Assembly (NCBI RefSeq): GCF_013372625.1
Contig: NZ_JABXFD010000428.1
Coordinates: 1-45,732, forward strand
DNA: 45,732 nt
Source of the DNA: Actinomadura sp. BRA 177
GTDB lineage: Bacteria; Actinomycetota; Actinomycetes; Streptosporangiales; Streptosporangiaceae
Direction of reading: 5' to 3'
The position numbers and the translations under genes are program-made. The notes beneath the pieces were generated by a model. It was given only the letters and a program-made list of their open reading frames with translations, made no database searches and was not told the origin of the DNA. Of this stretch, positions 22,990 to 30,938 are shown in pieces (position 1 is the stretch's first letter; every line of letters starts with the position of its first letter).

Positions 22990-24003
22990 TCAGCCGTCGT
23001 AGGTGATCTTCAGCCGGTCGGTGACCGGCCTCGCCTGACAGGCGAGGATGAGGCCGTCGGCGAGATCCTGCTCGTCGAGGACCGTGTTGGCGTCCAGGGT
23101 GACCTCGCCCTCCAGCGCGATGCAGGCGCAGGCCGAGCAGTTGCCCTCCCGGCAGGAGAACGGGGCGTCGACGCCGGCGCGCAGCAGCGCGTCGAGGAGC
23201 TTCTCCGACTTCGGCCACGGGACGGTCCGCGTCTCGCCGTCCATCTCGACCTCGACCTCGCCGGCGTCGCCGGTGTCCTCGGCGGCCTCCGCCGGCTCCT
23301 CGAACGGGTCGCCCTCCAGCGAGAAGAAGCGCTCGACGTGGACGCGCATGCCGAGGCCGGTGAAGGTGTCCGTGGCGAGGTCCATGAAGACCTCCGGCCC
23401 GCACACGAACGCCTCCCGCCCGGTGTAGGGGGCGGCCAGGGACCGCAGGACGGCGGGCGTCGGCAGCCCCTGCACCGACTCCAGGACGTGGACGACCGTG
23501 AGCCGGTCGGGGTGCTCTTCGGTGAGCGCCCGCAGCTCCGCCGCGAAGATCACCGACTTCTCGTCCCGGTTCGCGTAGAGCAGCGCCACTTTGCCGCTCC
23601 CGCCCGCCAGGCACGACTTGAGGATCGACATCACCGGGGTGATGCCGCTGCCGCCGGCGACGAGCAGCAGGTCGTCGTCCAGCGAGGACGGCGTGAACGT
23701 GCCCGCCGGGCGCAGCACCTCCAGCACGTCGCCGGCCGTGACGTTGTCGCAGATCCAGTTGGATCCGAGGCCGTCCGCGACCCGCTTGACCGTGACCTTC
23801 AGCCGGTCGTCGGTGAGCGGCGAGCTGCACAGCGAGTAGCAGCGGGCCGCCCAGCCGTCCCCGGCCGGCACCCGCACGGTGAGGAACTGCCCGGGCCGGT
23901 AGGTGAACCGGTCGCGGTCGCCCTCGGCGGGTTCGAGGACGAGGGAGTGCGCGTCGGCCGTCTCGTGGACGACCTCCACCACCCGCGCCTTCAATGCCGT
24001 CAT
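22990..24003 (-). CDS. kshB: 3-ketosteroid 9-alpha-hydroxylase reductase KshB
   Basis: This 337-aa electron-transfer protein passes electrons from NADH to the KshA oxygenase, which opens ring B. It has an FAD domain (RPGQFLTV, RCYSLCSSP), an NAD domain (GGSGITPVMSIL, AFVCGPEVFM) and a C-terminal plant-type [2Fe-2S] ferredoxin domain (CREGNCSACACI, then LACQARP). That order is typical of KshB. The ATG overlaps the kstD stop as ATGA. KshA itself is not in the window and must be encoded elsewhere. Confidence 0.92.
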   Translation of the reverse strand: MTALKARVVEVVHETADAHSLVLEPAEGDRDRFTYRPGQFLTVRVPAGDGWAARCYSLCSSPLTDDRLKVTVKRVADGLGSNWICDNVTAGDVLEVLRPAGTFTPSSLDDDLLLVAGGSGITPVMSILKSCLAGGSGKVALLYANRDEKSVIFAAELRALTEEHPDRLTVVHVLESVQGLPTPAVLRSLAAPYTGREAFVCGPEVFMDLATDTFTGLGMRVHVERFFSLEGDPFEEPAEAAEDTGDAGEVEVEMDGETRTVPWPKSEKLLDALLRAGVDAPFSCREGNCSACACIALEGEVTLDANTVLDEQDLADGLILACQARPVTDRLKITYDG

Positions 24004-25673
24004 GACCGTTCCGGGGCCTTTCCAGCGGCGTGCCGCGCCGCGATGTATCCGAACACCATGGAGGGGCCGATCGTCGCGCCCGGCCCGGCGTACTCGTTGC
24101 CCATCACCGAGGACGAGGAGTTGCCCGTCACGTACAGGCCGTCGATGACCGTGCCGTCCTCGCGGAGGACGCGGGCGTGCTCGTCCGACACGAGGCCGCC
24201 CTTGGTGCCGAGGTCGCCGACCTCCAGCCGGAACGCGTAGTACGGCGCCGTCTCCAGCGGGTCGAGGTTCGGGTTCTTCAGGTTCGGGTCGCCGTAGTAG
24301 CGGTCGTAGGCGGAGTCGCCGCGGCCGAACTCGGGGTCCTTGCCCGCGCGGGCGTACCCGTTGAACGTCCGGACGGTCTCGGCCAGCGCCGCCGCCGGGA
24401 CGTCGATCTTCCCGGCCAGCTCCTCCAGCGAGTCGGCCTTGAACACGATGCCCGCGTCGTAGAACGCCTTCGGGATCGGCGCGCCGGGCAGGATCTGCGC
24501 GAACGGGTAGCGGGCGCGGGACTTGGCGTCCATCACGAACCAGGCCGGGACGTGGCCGCCTTCGAGCTGGTCGTGGACGAAGTTGACGTAGGGCGCGGCC
24601 TCGTTGGTGAACCGCTTCCCGTCCTGGGAGACGATGACCTGGCGCGGGATGGCGCGCTCGGACACCAGCGGGATCACCGCCCCGGCCGGGTGCCGGACGG
24701 AGGGCATCCACCAGGCGTCGTCCATCAGGTCCAGCGCGGCGCCGAGGCCCTCGCCGGCGCGGATGCCGTCGCCGGTGTTCTCGCGGGCGCCCATCGCGAA
24801 GTCCTCCTGCCCTCCCTTGGGCAGGTACTTGTCGCGCATCTCCTGGTTGTGGTCGAAACCGCCCGTCGCGAGCAGGACGCCCTTGCGGGCGCGGATCCGC
24901 AGCGTGCCGCCGTCGCGCTGGGCGGCGACGACGCCGACGACGCGGCCGTCCTCATCGGTGACCAGCTCGGTCATCGCGGTCTTCAGCCAGAGCGGGATCC
25001 CGGCGTCCTTCAGCGCCATCCGCAGCCGGGCGACGAGGGCCCGGCCGCCGGTCGACATGTGCCGGCGGCGGATCATGTTGGACGAGACGCGCCACGCCGC
25101 GACCAGCGACGCGCGCCGTCCGGCCCAGGTGCGCTTGGCCATCGCGAGGTCGTGGTAGTCCTTCGCGGTGATCCACAGGCCCAGCGGGCCCTTCATGTTG
25201 TTCGGCCGCTGGTACTGCTCGTCGTCGCCGAGCTTGCGGGTGTCGAACGGGACGGCCTCGATGGAGCGGCCGAGCGGCCGGCCGCCCTCAAGCTCGGGGT
25301 GGTAGTCGGCGTAGCCCTTCGTCCAGAAGAACTTCACCCACTTGCTCCTGCCGATCAGCTCCATCGTCGCGGGGCCGTTGTCGACGTAGGCGTCGAGCCG
25401 CGCGGCGGGGACGCGTCCCTCGGTGAGCAGGTCCAGGTAGCGGCGGATGGACTCGCGGCTGTCGTCGTGGCCGCGCGCCTTCAGCGTCGGGTTGTTCGGG
25501 ATCCAGATGCCGCCGCCGGACAGCGCGGTGGAGCCGCCGAACTTCTTGCCCTTCTCCACGATCAGCGCGGACAGGCCGGCGTCGTGCGCGGCCAGCGCCG
25601 CGGTCATCCCGCCGCCGCCGCTGCCGACGATGACGAGGTCGTACTCGTGGTCCCACTCCTGGGCGGCGCTCAT
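24000..25673 (-). CDS. kstD: 3-ketosteroid delta-1-dehydrogenase KstD
   Basis: This 557-aa flavoprotein introduces the C1-C2 double bond of 3-ketosteroids, the step that together with KSH aromatises ring A and opens ring B. It has the FAD site DLVIVGSGGGGMTAALAAHDAG, GGSTALSGGGIWIPNN, and the family C-terminus GNEYAGPGATIGPSMVFGYIAARHA, which supplies the Tyr/Gly pair of the active site. The length matches characterised enzymes (510-570 aa). Its ATG overlaps the hsaD stop and its stop overlaps the kshB ATG. Confidence 0.92.
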   Translation of the reverse strand: MSAAQEWDHEYDLVIVGSGGGGMTAALAAHDAGLSALIVEKGKKFGGSTALSGGGIWIPNNPTLKARGHDDSRESIRRYLDLLTEGRVPAARLDAYVDNGPATMELIGRSKWVKFFWTKGYADYHPELEGGRPLGRSIEAVPFDTRKLGDDEQYQRPNNMKGPLGLWITAKDYHDLAMAKRTWAGRRASLVAAWRVSSNMIRRRHMSTGGRALVARLRMALKDAGIPLWLKTAMTELVTDEDGRVVGVVAAQRDGGTLRIRARKGVLLATGGFDHNQEMRDKYLPKGGQEDFAMGARENTGDGIRAGEGLGAALDLMDDAWWMPSVRHPAGAVIPLVSERAIPRQVIVSQDGKRFTNEAAPYVNFVHDQLEGGHVPAWFVMDAKSRARYPFAQILPGAPIPKAFYDAGIVFKADSLEELAGKIDVPAAALAETVRTFNGYARAGKDPEFGRGDSAYDRYYGDPNLKNPNLDPLETAPYYAFRLEVGDLGTKGGLVSDEHARVLREDGTVIDGLYVTGNSSSSVMGNEYAGPGATIGPSMVFGYIAARHAAGKAPERS

Positions 25674-26539
25674 GCCTGCTCCTTGGTGGTCAGGAAGGCG
25701 AGAACCGCGCTCTCCCAGGCGGCCTTCTGCTCGATCATCACCCAGTGCCCGCAGTTCGGGAAGATGTTGACCTGGACGTCGGGGATCGTCCGCATCGGGA
25801 TCAGCGCCATGTCGACGGGGCTGACCCGGTCGTCGCGTCCCCACGTGATGAGGGTCTTGGCCTTGAGCTTGTGCAGCATCGCCCAGTAGGGCGGCTCGTC
25901 GGACGCGGCCATCGCCTTGGCGCGGGCGGCCATCGCCTTCGTCCCGTACATGCGGCGGGCGGCGGCGAGCGTGTCGGGGTCGACGGCCTGCTGCCAGCGC
26001 CCCTCGATCAGCTCCTCCGTCACGACCTTCGGGTTGTAGACCATGGAGTTCAGCCACCGGACCAGGCGCTCGCGGGTCGGGTCGTCGGTGAACTCGGCCA
26101 GCAGCTTGATGCCCTCGCCGGGCGCCGGGCTGAACACGTTCCGGCCGATGCCGCCGATCGTGACCAGGCGGCCGATGCGGTCGGGGTGCTTCAGCGCGAC
26201 CTGGGTGGCGATGATGCCGCCCATCGAGTTGCCGATGACGTCGACCTGGCTCAGGCCGAGGCCGTCCAGGAAGCGGATGACGGCGCCGCCGGCGGCCATC
26301 ATCGGGTGCTCCTCGGTCGGGTCGCTGACCCCGAACCCGGGGAACTCCAGGACCAGGCACCGGAAGTGCTCGGCGAACCGGGCGAGGTTGCCGCGGTAGT
26401 TGCGCCAGCCCGTCACACCGGGACCGGACCCGTGCAGCAGCAGCAGCGGCGGGCCCTCGCCGGCCTCGTGGTAGCGCAGGACGCCCTGGTCGGTGGCGAG
26501 CTCCCGCAGCGTCGACTCGTAAGTCAGCTCGGCAGGCAT
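25670..26539 (-). CDS. hsaD: Meta-cleavage product hydrolase HsaD
   Basis: This 289-aa alpha/beta hydrolase would cleave 4,9-DSHA into DOHNAA and a hydroxyhexadienoate. The oxyanion-hole region is LLLLHGSGPGVTGWRN, the nucleophile elbow GNSMGG gives Ser105, the acid Asp is in TWGRDDRVSP (236-237), and His265 is in CGHWVMIE. These match C-C bond hydrolases of the BphD/HsaD type. It is the first gene of the leftward operon and faces hsaB across a 326-nt divergent promoter region. The ATG is preceded by GGGAG. Confidence 0.93.
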   Translation of the reverse strand: MPAELTYESTLRELATDQGVLRYHEAGEGPPLLLLHGSGPGVTGWRNYRGNLARFAEHFRCLVLEFPGFGVSDPTEEHPMMAAGGAVIRFLDGLGLSQVDVIGNSMGGIIATQVALKHPDRIGRLVTIGGIGRNVFSPAPGEGIKLLAEFTDDPTRERLVRWLNSMVYNPKVVTEELIEGRWQQAVDPDTLAAARRMYGTKAMAARAKAMAASDEPPYWAMLHKLKAKTLITWGRDDRVSPVDMALIPMRTIPDVQVNIFPNCGHWVMIEQKAAWESAVLAFLTTKEQA

Positions 26540-26865
26540 GATCTCCCAGTCCTTCGACGGTGGCTTGACGTGAACGTAATTCTGGTCGGGGCAAGGTCAC
26601 CCGGTGGATCCCGATCAGCGGGACGCCCGTCCCGGCCGGGCTTTCCGGGGCCCGTTCGCCGCGCGCTTCCACTCAACGGGATCGGTGCGCGCCGCCCGTC
26701 CGGGCCATGCCTACGTTTCAGGCACATCGGCCACTTGACCGGCAGCGCGTCCACCCCGCTCATTGGACAGTGCCGCTTATTGGGCATTGTTGGTGGACAT
26801 GTTGTTGTTGAACTACTCGTTGTCGAACAGGGACCGCGTCCCGCACCGAGCCCCGAGGTGAACAG
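26540..26865. promoter_or_regulatory. Divergent hsaD-hsaB promoter region
   Basis: This 326-nt region has no gene. Next to hsaD lies GAACGTAATTCT (26572-26583), an imperfect GAA/TTC dyad that loosely resembles a KstR box with one extra base. The hsaB side (26761-26830) is AT-richer. It has related blocks ATTGGACAGTG (26762) and ATTGGGCATTG (26779), plus GTTGTTGAAC and GTTGTCGAAC 15 bp apart. These may be operators for the adjacent IclR regulator or a KstR homologue. No consensus promoter is clear. Confidence 0.4.
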
Positions 26866-27465
26866 ATGCCAGCCGAGCCAGCGCTCACCGCAGACACCGG
26901 CAGCCCGCCGTCCGACGCCGCCGCCCCCGATCCGGCGGAGTTCCGGAAGGCGATGGCGGAGTTCGCCACCGGGGTCACCGTGATCACCGCCCTCAACGGC
27001 GGGGAGCCGGTCGGCTTCGCCTGCCAGTCGTTCGCGTCGGTGTCGCTGGACCCGCCGCTGATCCTGTTCTGCGCGGACAAGCGCGGCCGGTCGTGGCCGC
27101 GGATCCGCGCGGCCGGGCATTTCTGCGTCAACGTGCTCGGCGAGGAGCAGCGCGAGCTGTGCGAGCGCTTCGGCTCCAGCCGGGGCACGAAGTTCGAGGA
27201 GCTGGACTGGGCGGTCTCCCCCTGGGGGGCGCCCGTGCTGCCGGACGTCCTGCTCGCCGTGCACGCCGTCGTCCACGACGTGCACGAGGCCGGCGACCAC
27301 GAGGTGGTGATCGGGCGGGTCCTGGACGTGGAGCGGCACGACAACCGGAACGGCGTCTGGCGGCGTCCGATGGTGTTCTTCCGCAGCCGGTTCGGCGTCG
27401 GCGAGCCCGACGCGCCGATCGCCCCGGACCCGTGGGGGCTCGGGGACCGGTGGGGCTGGGGCTGA
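26866..27465 (+). CDS. hsaB: Flavin reductase HsaB
   Basis: This 199-aa NAD(P)H:flavin reductase supplies reduced FMN to HsaA. The family start FRKAMAEFATGVTVITAL is followed by VGFACQSFASVSLDPPLILFC, the flavin-binding region, and later FCVNVLGEEQ. An N-terminal extension of about 25 residues rich in Ala/Pro precedes the domain. The ATG has GAGGTGAA upstream. It is the only plus-strand gene between the hsaD promoter and the convergent IclR gene. Confidence 0.92.
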   Translation: MPAEPALTADTGSPPSDAAAPDPAEFRKAMAEFATGVTVITALNGGEPVGFACQSFASVSLDPPLILFCADKRGRSWPRIRAAGHFCVNVLGEEQRELCERFGSSRGTKFEELDWAVSPWGAPVLPDVLLAVHAVVHDVHEAGDHEVVIGRVLDVERHDNRNGVWRRPMVFFRSRFGVGEPDAPIAPDPWGLGDRWGWG

Positions 27466-27493
27466 CGCCCCGCCCCCGGCCGGGGGCGGCGTC
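27464..27493. terminator. Hairpin between hsaB and IclR gene
   Basis: GACGCCCCGCCCCCGG (27464-27479) pairs with CCGGGGGCGGCGTC (27480-27493) with a two-base bulge and almost no loop. It bridges the two convergent stop codons and can end both transcripts. Confidence 0.55.
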
Positions 27494-28412
27494 ACATCCA
27501 GTCGCCGCGTCCGTCCACGGCGAGCAGCCGGTTCATCGTCTCGGGCGACCACGTCGACTCCTCGCCGCTCCGGCGCACGCCGCGCCGGCCGCGCGGGCCG
27601 CCGGTGCCCGGCGCCGAGCCGGGGAACAGGATCTGCGCGGTCTCGCGGGCGGCGGTGACCACCAGCGGCGCGACGTTCTCCAGCGGCGTCCGGATGTCGC
27701 CGACCAGCGAGATGCCGGCGACCGGCCCCTCGGCGCTGCGAATCGCGGCGGCCACGCAGGCGATGCCGGGGTAGGACTCGCCGCGCTCGAACGCCAGGCC
27801 GCGGCGCTGCCGGATGCGGTGCAGCTCCTGGTGCAGCGTCCCCAGCTCGCCGATGGTGCGGCTGGTGAACCGGCTGATGTTCTCCCCGCACAGCGCGTCC
27901 ACCTGCTCCGGCTCCAGCCACGCCAGCATCGCCTTGCCGAGCGCGGTGCAGTGCGCCGGGGCGCGCCCGCCGACCCGCGACGGCACGGACGCGGCGAGCC
28001 GCCCGCCGAGCTTGTCCAGGTAGAAGACCTCGGCGCCGTCCAGCACGGCGAGGTGCGCGACGAGCCCGGTGGTGACCTGCAGCTCGTGCAGCAGCGGCGC
28101 CGCCGCCTCGCGGATCTTGCCGTGCCCGCCGTCCTGCCCGCCGAGGCCGAGGGCGCGCTGGCCGAGGCCGTAGCCGAACGAGTGGTGCGCGAGCCAGCGC
28201 TGCTTCACCAGCTGGTCGAGGATCCGGTGCGCGGTCGAGCGCGGCAGCCGGGTGCGGCGCGCCACGTCCTCCAGCGTCAGCCGGGCGGTGGGCCCGTTGA
28301 ACGCGTCCAGGATCAGCGTCATCCGCTCGATCATCGACGGCGGCGACTCCCGCCGCGCGGCCGTCCCCGCGAACTCCGGCGTCGCTGCCCCGTGCATCAT
28401 CGCCTCGGTCAT
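27492..28412 (-). CDS. IclR-family transcriptional regulator
   Basis: This 306-aa regulator has a winged helix-turn-helix at about residues 25-85 (MIERMTLILDAFNGPTARL, LEDVARRTRLPRSTAHRILDQL) and an IclR effector domain (GLVAHLAVLDGAEVFYLDKLGG, RAPAHCTALGKAMLAWL, then GESYPGIACVAAAI). The C-terminus has an Arg-rich tail. I chose the ATG at 28412 with GGGAGG upstream. The open frame to 28640 would overlap the next gene's promoter. It lies between hsaB and a divergent LLM-SnoaL pair, so it probably controls one or both. Its effector may be a steroid degradation intermediate. Confidence 0.9.
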   Translation of the reverse strand: MTEAMMHGAATPEFAGTAARRESPPSMIERMTLILDAFNGPTARLTLEDVARRTRLPRSTAHRILDQLVKQRWLAHHSFGYGLGQRALGLGGQDGGHGKIREAAAPLLHELQVTTGLVAHLAVLDGAEVFYLDKLGGRLAASVPSRVGGRAPAHCTALGKAMLAWLEPEQVDALCGENISRFTSRTIGELGTLHQELHRIRQRRGLAFERGESYPGIACVAAAIRSAEGPVAGISLVGDIRTPLENVAPLVVTAARETAQILFPGSAPGTGGPRGRRGVRRSGEESTWSPETMNRLLAVDGRGDWM

Positions 28413-28557
28413 CGCACCTCCCAGGACCCAACTGAAATGAATTCTTGTTACCTGGAATCTAGCAACCGCTTGGTCTCCTGTGAAGAGGGGCCGTATGTCC
28501 AGGTCAGCGAAGTCTAGGATGCGTGAACCGGTGCCCGGGACGCGCCGGGCAGCGTGA

Positions 28558-28571
28558 TAGAACGTTTTCCT
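28558..28571. promoter_or_regulatory. KstR-like box upstream of LLM gene
   Basis: TAGAACGTTTTCCT matches six of the eight fixed bases of the mycobacterial KstR consensus TnnAACnnGTTnnA. It has a perfect left half and a degenerate right half. It lies 20 bp before the LLM start at 28591. This suggests, but does not show, control by a KstR-type TetR repressor of cholesterol catabolism. Confidence 0.35.
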
Positions 28572-28590
28572 GCCAACGAGGGGAGCAACG

Positions 28591-29466
28591 ATGCGTGTCG
28601 GTATCGTCACGCCGGTGGTGGCGCAGCCGCCGCCGGGCAACGCCGCCTGGGAGCGGGACGCGGGGATCGAGGAGGTCGCGGCGATCGCCGAGACGGCCGA
28701 CCGGCTCGGCTACCACCACGTCACCTGCAGCGAGCACGTCGCCGTCCCCGCCGCGGCGGCCGAGCAGCGCGGCGGCGTCTACTGGGACCCGCTCGCCACC
28801 TTCGGCTACCTCGCCGCCCGGACGTCCCGCATCCGGCTCGCCACGCAGGTCCTCGTGCTCGGCTACCACCACCCGCTCGCCATCGCCAAGCGGTACGGGA
28901 CGCTCGACCGGATCAGCGGCGGCCGCCTGACGCTCGGCCTCGGCGTCGGCAGCCTGGAGGAGGAGTTCGACCTGCTCGGCGCCCCCTTCGCGGGCCGCGG
29001 CGCCCGCGCGGACGACGCCCTCGCGGCCCTCCGCGCCGCCCTGGGCCGCCGCCTGCCCGAGCACCACGGCCCGCACTACGACTTCTCGGGCCTGGTCGTG
29101 GAGCCGCACGCCGTCCAAGAGCAGGTCCCGCTGTGGATCGGCGGCCGCTCGGGCCGCTCCCTGCGCCGCGCCCTGACCGCCGACGGCTGGGTCCCGTTCG
29201 GCCTCCCGCTGAAGACCCTGGCGGAGATGCTGCGGGAAGCCGACGTCCCGCCCGCCTTCGACGTGGTGCTGGCCCCGTCCCGCCCCCTGGACCCTCTGAA
29301 GGACCCCGAAGCCGCGGGCACGGCCCTCACCAAGCTCCGCGACGCAGGAGCCACGATCGCCGGCGTGAAGTTCGCCTCCACGTCCCCGACGCACTACTGC
29401 GAACAGCTGGCGGCCCTGCGCGACCTGGCCGGCACCTACGGCCTGACCTTCGAGGAGAAGCAGTGA
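28591..29466 (+). CDS. LLM-class F420-dependent oxidoreductase, pair 2
   Basis: This 291-aa luciferase-like TIM-barrel protein shows YHHVTCSEHVAVP, TSRIRLATQVLVLGYHHPLAIAKRYGTLDRISGGR, LGLGVGSLEEEFDLLGAPFAGRGARADDAL and PLWIGGRSGRSLRRAL. It belongs to the F420-type subgroup and shares motif order with the LLM protein at 17454. The ATG has GAGGGGAG upstream. The next gene starts in its stop codon (GTGA) and encodes a SnoaL-like protein, repeating the layout of the first pair. The substrate is unknown; the position beside hsaB suggests a steroid intermediate. Confidence 0.9.
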   Translation: MRVGIVTPVVAQPPPGNAAWERDAGIEEVAAIAETADRLGYHHVTCSEHVAVPAAAAEQRGGVYWDPLATFGYLAARTSRIRLATQVLVLGYHHPLAIAKRYGTLDRISGGRLTLGLGVGSLEEEFDLLGAPFAGRGARADDALAALRAALGRRLPEHHGPHYDFSGLVVEPHAVQEQVPLWIGGRSGRSLRRALTADGWVPFGLPLKTLAEMLREADVPPAFDVVLAPSRPLDPLKDPEAAGTALTKLRDAGATIAGVKFASTSPTHYCEQLAALRDLAGTYGLTFEEKQ

Positions 29467-29954
29467 CCGTCGAATCCCGCCTCGCCGCCCTCGAAGAGCG
29501 CCTCCGCGCCCTGGAGGACGAACGCGAGATCACTCGGCTGATCCTCTCCTACGGCCCCCTCGTCGACAGCGGCTGCGCCGCCGACGTCGCCGCCCTGTGG
29601 GAGCCGGACGGCGTCTACGACGTGGACGAGATCCTGATGACCGGCGAGGCCGAGATCGACGCCATGGTCCGCTCGGCCAACCACCAGCGCTGGATCGCCG
29701 GCGGCTGCGCCCACTTCGTCGGCCCTCCGCACGTCACCGTCACCGGCGACGAGGCCACCGCCGTCGGCTACACCCTCATGATCGTCAACAGGGACGGCTT
29801 CACGCTGCGCCGCGCCACCGCCAACCACTGGCGCCTGCGCCGCACCGAGAACGGCTGGCGCGCGGTGAACCGCACCAACCGGGTCCTGGACGGCCGCGAA
29901 GAATCTCCCGACCTCCTGGCCTCCCACTTCCCCACCGCCACCCGCCACGCCTGA
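29463..29954 (+). CDS. SnoaL/NTF2-fold protein, pair 2
   Basis: This 163-aa NTF2-like protein begins with a coiled helix (SRLAALEERLRALEDEREITRLILSYG) typical of SnoaL_4 proteins, then LWEPDGVYDVDEILMTGEAEIDAMV and the C-terminal sheet ATANHWRLRRTENGWRAVNRTNRVLDG. It may act as an isomerase, dehydratase or ligand-binding partner. The GTG overlaps the LLM stop, so the two are translated together. The frame is open for a long way upstream, but that part is the LLM gene read out of frame. Confidence 0.85.
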   Translation: MTVESRLAALEERLRALEDEREITRLILSYGPLVDSGCAADVAALWEPDGVYDVDEILMTGEAEIDAMVRSANHQRWIAGGCAHFVGPPHVTVTGDEATAVGYTLMIVNRDGFTLRRATANHWRLRRTENGWRAVNRTNRVLDGREESPDLLASHFPTATRHA

Positions 29955-29976
29955 CCGCGCCGGGCGTTCCGGGCGG

Positions 29977-30831
29977 TCAGCGGGCCGGGCCGCCGCCGAA
30001 CCATTCGCCGGCGGCCGGGTTCGAGGTGGGGGCCGCCGGGGCGCGGGGCGGGGGCTGGTTGCGGCGGGCTTCCAGGCGTTCCTGGAGTTGGGCCTCGATG
30101 CGCATCTCCTCCTCGTTCGGGGCCATCGCGATGATGATGAGGAGGATGGTCGCCACGGCGCCGACACCGCCGACCAGGGGCAGGATGAAGTCGACGGCCT
30201 TGGCGCCCGTGGGGACCGCGTCGTGGGTGTGCAGGTGGACGCGCATGGCGGCCATGCCGGTGTAGTGCATGCCGGTCACCGCGACGCCCATGATCAGGGC
30301 CGCGCCGGCCGTGGCCCACATGCCGCGGACCTTGAGCGCGAACCAGAGCGCGGCGGTGGCCGCCACCAGGGCGATCGCCACCGACAGCACCACGAGGCCG
30401 GACTGGTAGCGCAGGTCGGCGGCCATGTTCATGGCGGCCATGCCCATGTAGTGCATGCTGGCCACGCCCGCGCCGGTGATCAGGCCGCCGATGACGATCG
30501 TCGGGGTGCCGGTGCCGGCGAAGCCGACCAGGAAGAGTCCCACGGCGACCACGGCGATCGCGATGAGGCAGCTCAGCAGGGTGAGCGGGACGTCGTAGCG
30601 GATCTCGGCGTGCGGGACGCTGAAGCCGAGCATCGCGATGAAGTGCATCACCCAGATGCCGGTGCCGCCGATGGCCAGCGCCGCGAGCCCCAGCCAGGAC
30701 GCCCGCGACCGGCCGGTGACGGCGCGCGCCCGGGCCGTGCACATCAGCCCGAGCAGCGAGCCGACGAAGGACATGATGTACGCGGCCGCCGGCGTCAGCA
30801 GCCCGTAGGAGAAGTGGTGGACTTCCGCCAT
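29977..30831 (-). CDS. MHYT-domain membrane protein
   Basis: This 284-aa protein has about seven membrane segments and three MHYT-type motifs: WVMHFIAM, SMHYMGMAAM and GMHYTGMAAM. MHYT domains are proposed to bind copper through Met and His and to sense O2, CO or NO. Most known ones carry a signalling output domain. This one ends in a short Pro/Ala-rich tail without GGDEF, EAL or kinase, so it would need a partner. The ATG at 30831 (MAEVHHF) follows GGGGGGAAC. The ATG at 30855 is a less likely start. Confidence 0.88.
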   Translation of the reverse strand: MAEVHHFSYGLLTPAAAYIMSFVGSLLGLMCTARARAVTGRSRASWLGLAALAIGGTGIWVMHFIAMLGFSVPHAEIRYDVPLTLLSCLIAIAVVAVGLFLVGFAGTGTPTIVIGGLITGAGVASMHYMGMAAMNMAADLRYQSGLVVLSVAIALVAATAALWFALKVRGMWATAGAALIMGVAVTGMHYTGMAAMRVHLHTHDAVPTGAKAVDFILPLVGGVGAVATILLIIIAMAPNEEEMRIEAQLQERLEARRNQPPPRAPAAPTSNPAAGEWFGGGPAR

Positions 30832-30879
30832 GAAGTTCCCCCCGGAACGGTCCAAAGTATGACCGCCGAATCATAGTCA

Positions 30880-30891
30880 TGCTGATCAGCA
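30880..30891. promoter_or_regulatory. 12-bp perfect palindrome upstream of MHYT gene
   Basis: TGCTGATCAGCA lies about 50 bp upstream of the MHYT start on the minus strand, in a 107-nt gap. It is a reasonable operator candidate, but short enough to arise by chance. Confidence 0.25.
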
Positions 30892-30938
30892 CGTTTCGAC
30901 CGCGGTTCCGGTAAGCGGGGAAGCAGATCGGAAGTTCG

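Noticed and set aside
24030..25889. A 619-aa plus-strand frame opposite kstD and hsaD
   Set aside because: It is Val/Arg/Gly/Asp-rich low-complexity text typical of antisense frames in high-GC genes, and kstD and hsaD on the other strand have clear family motifs.
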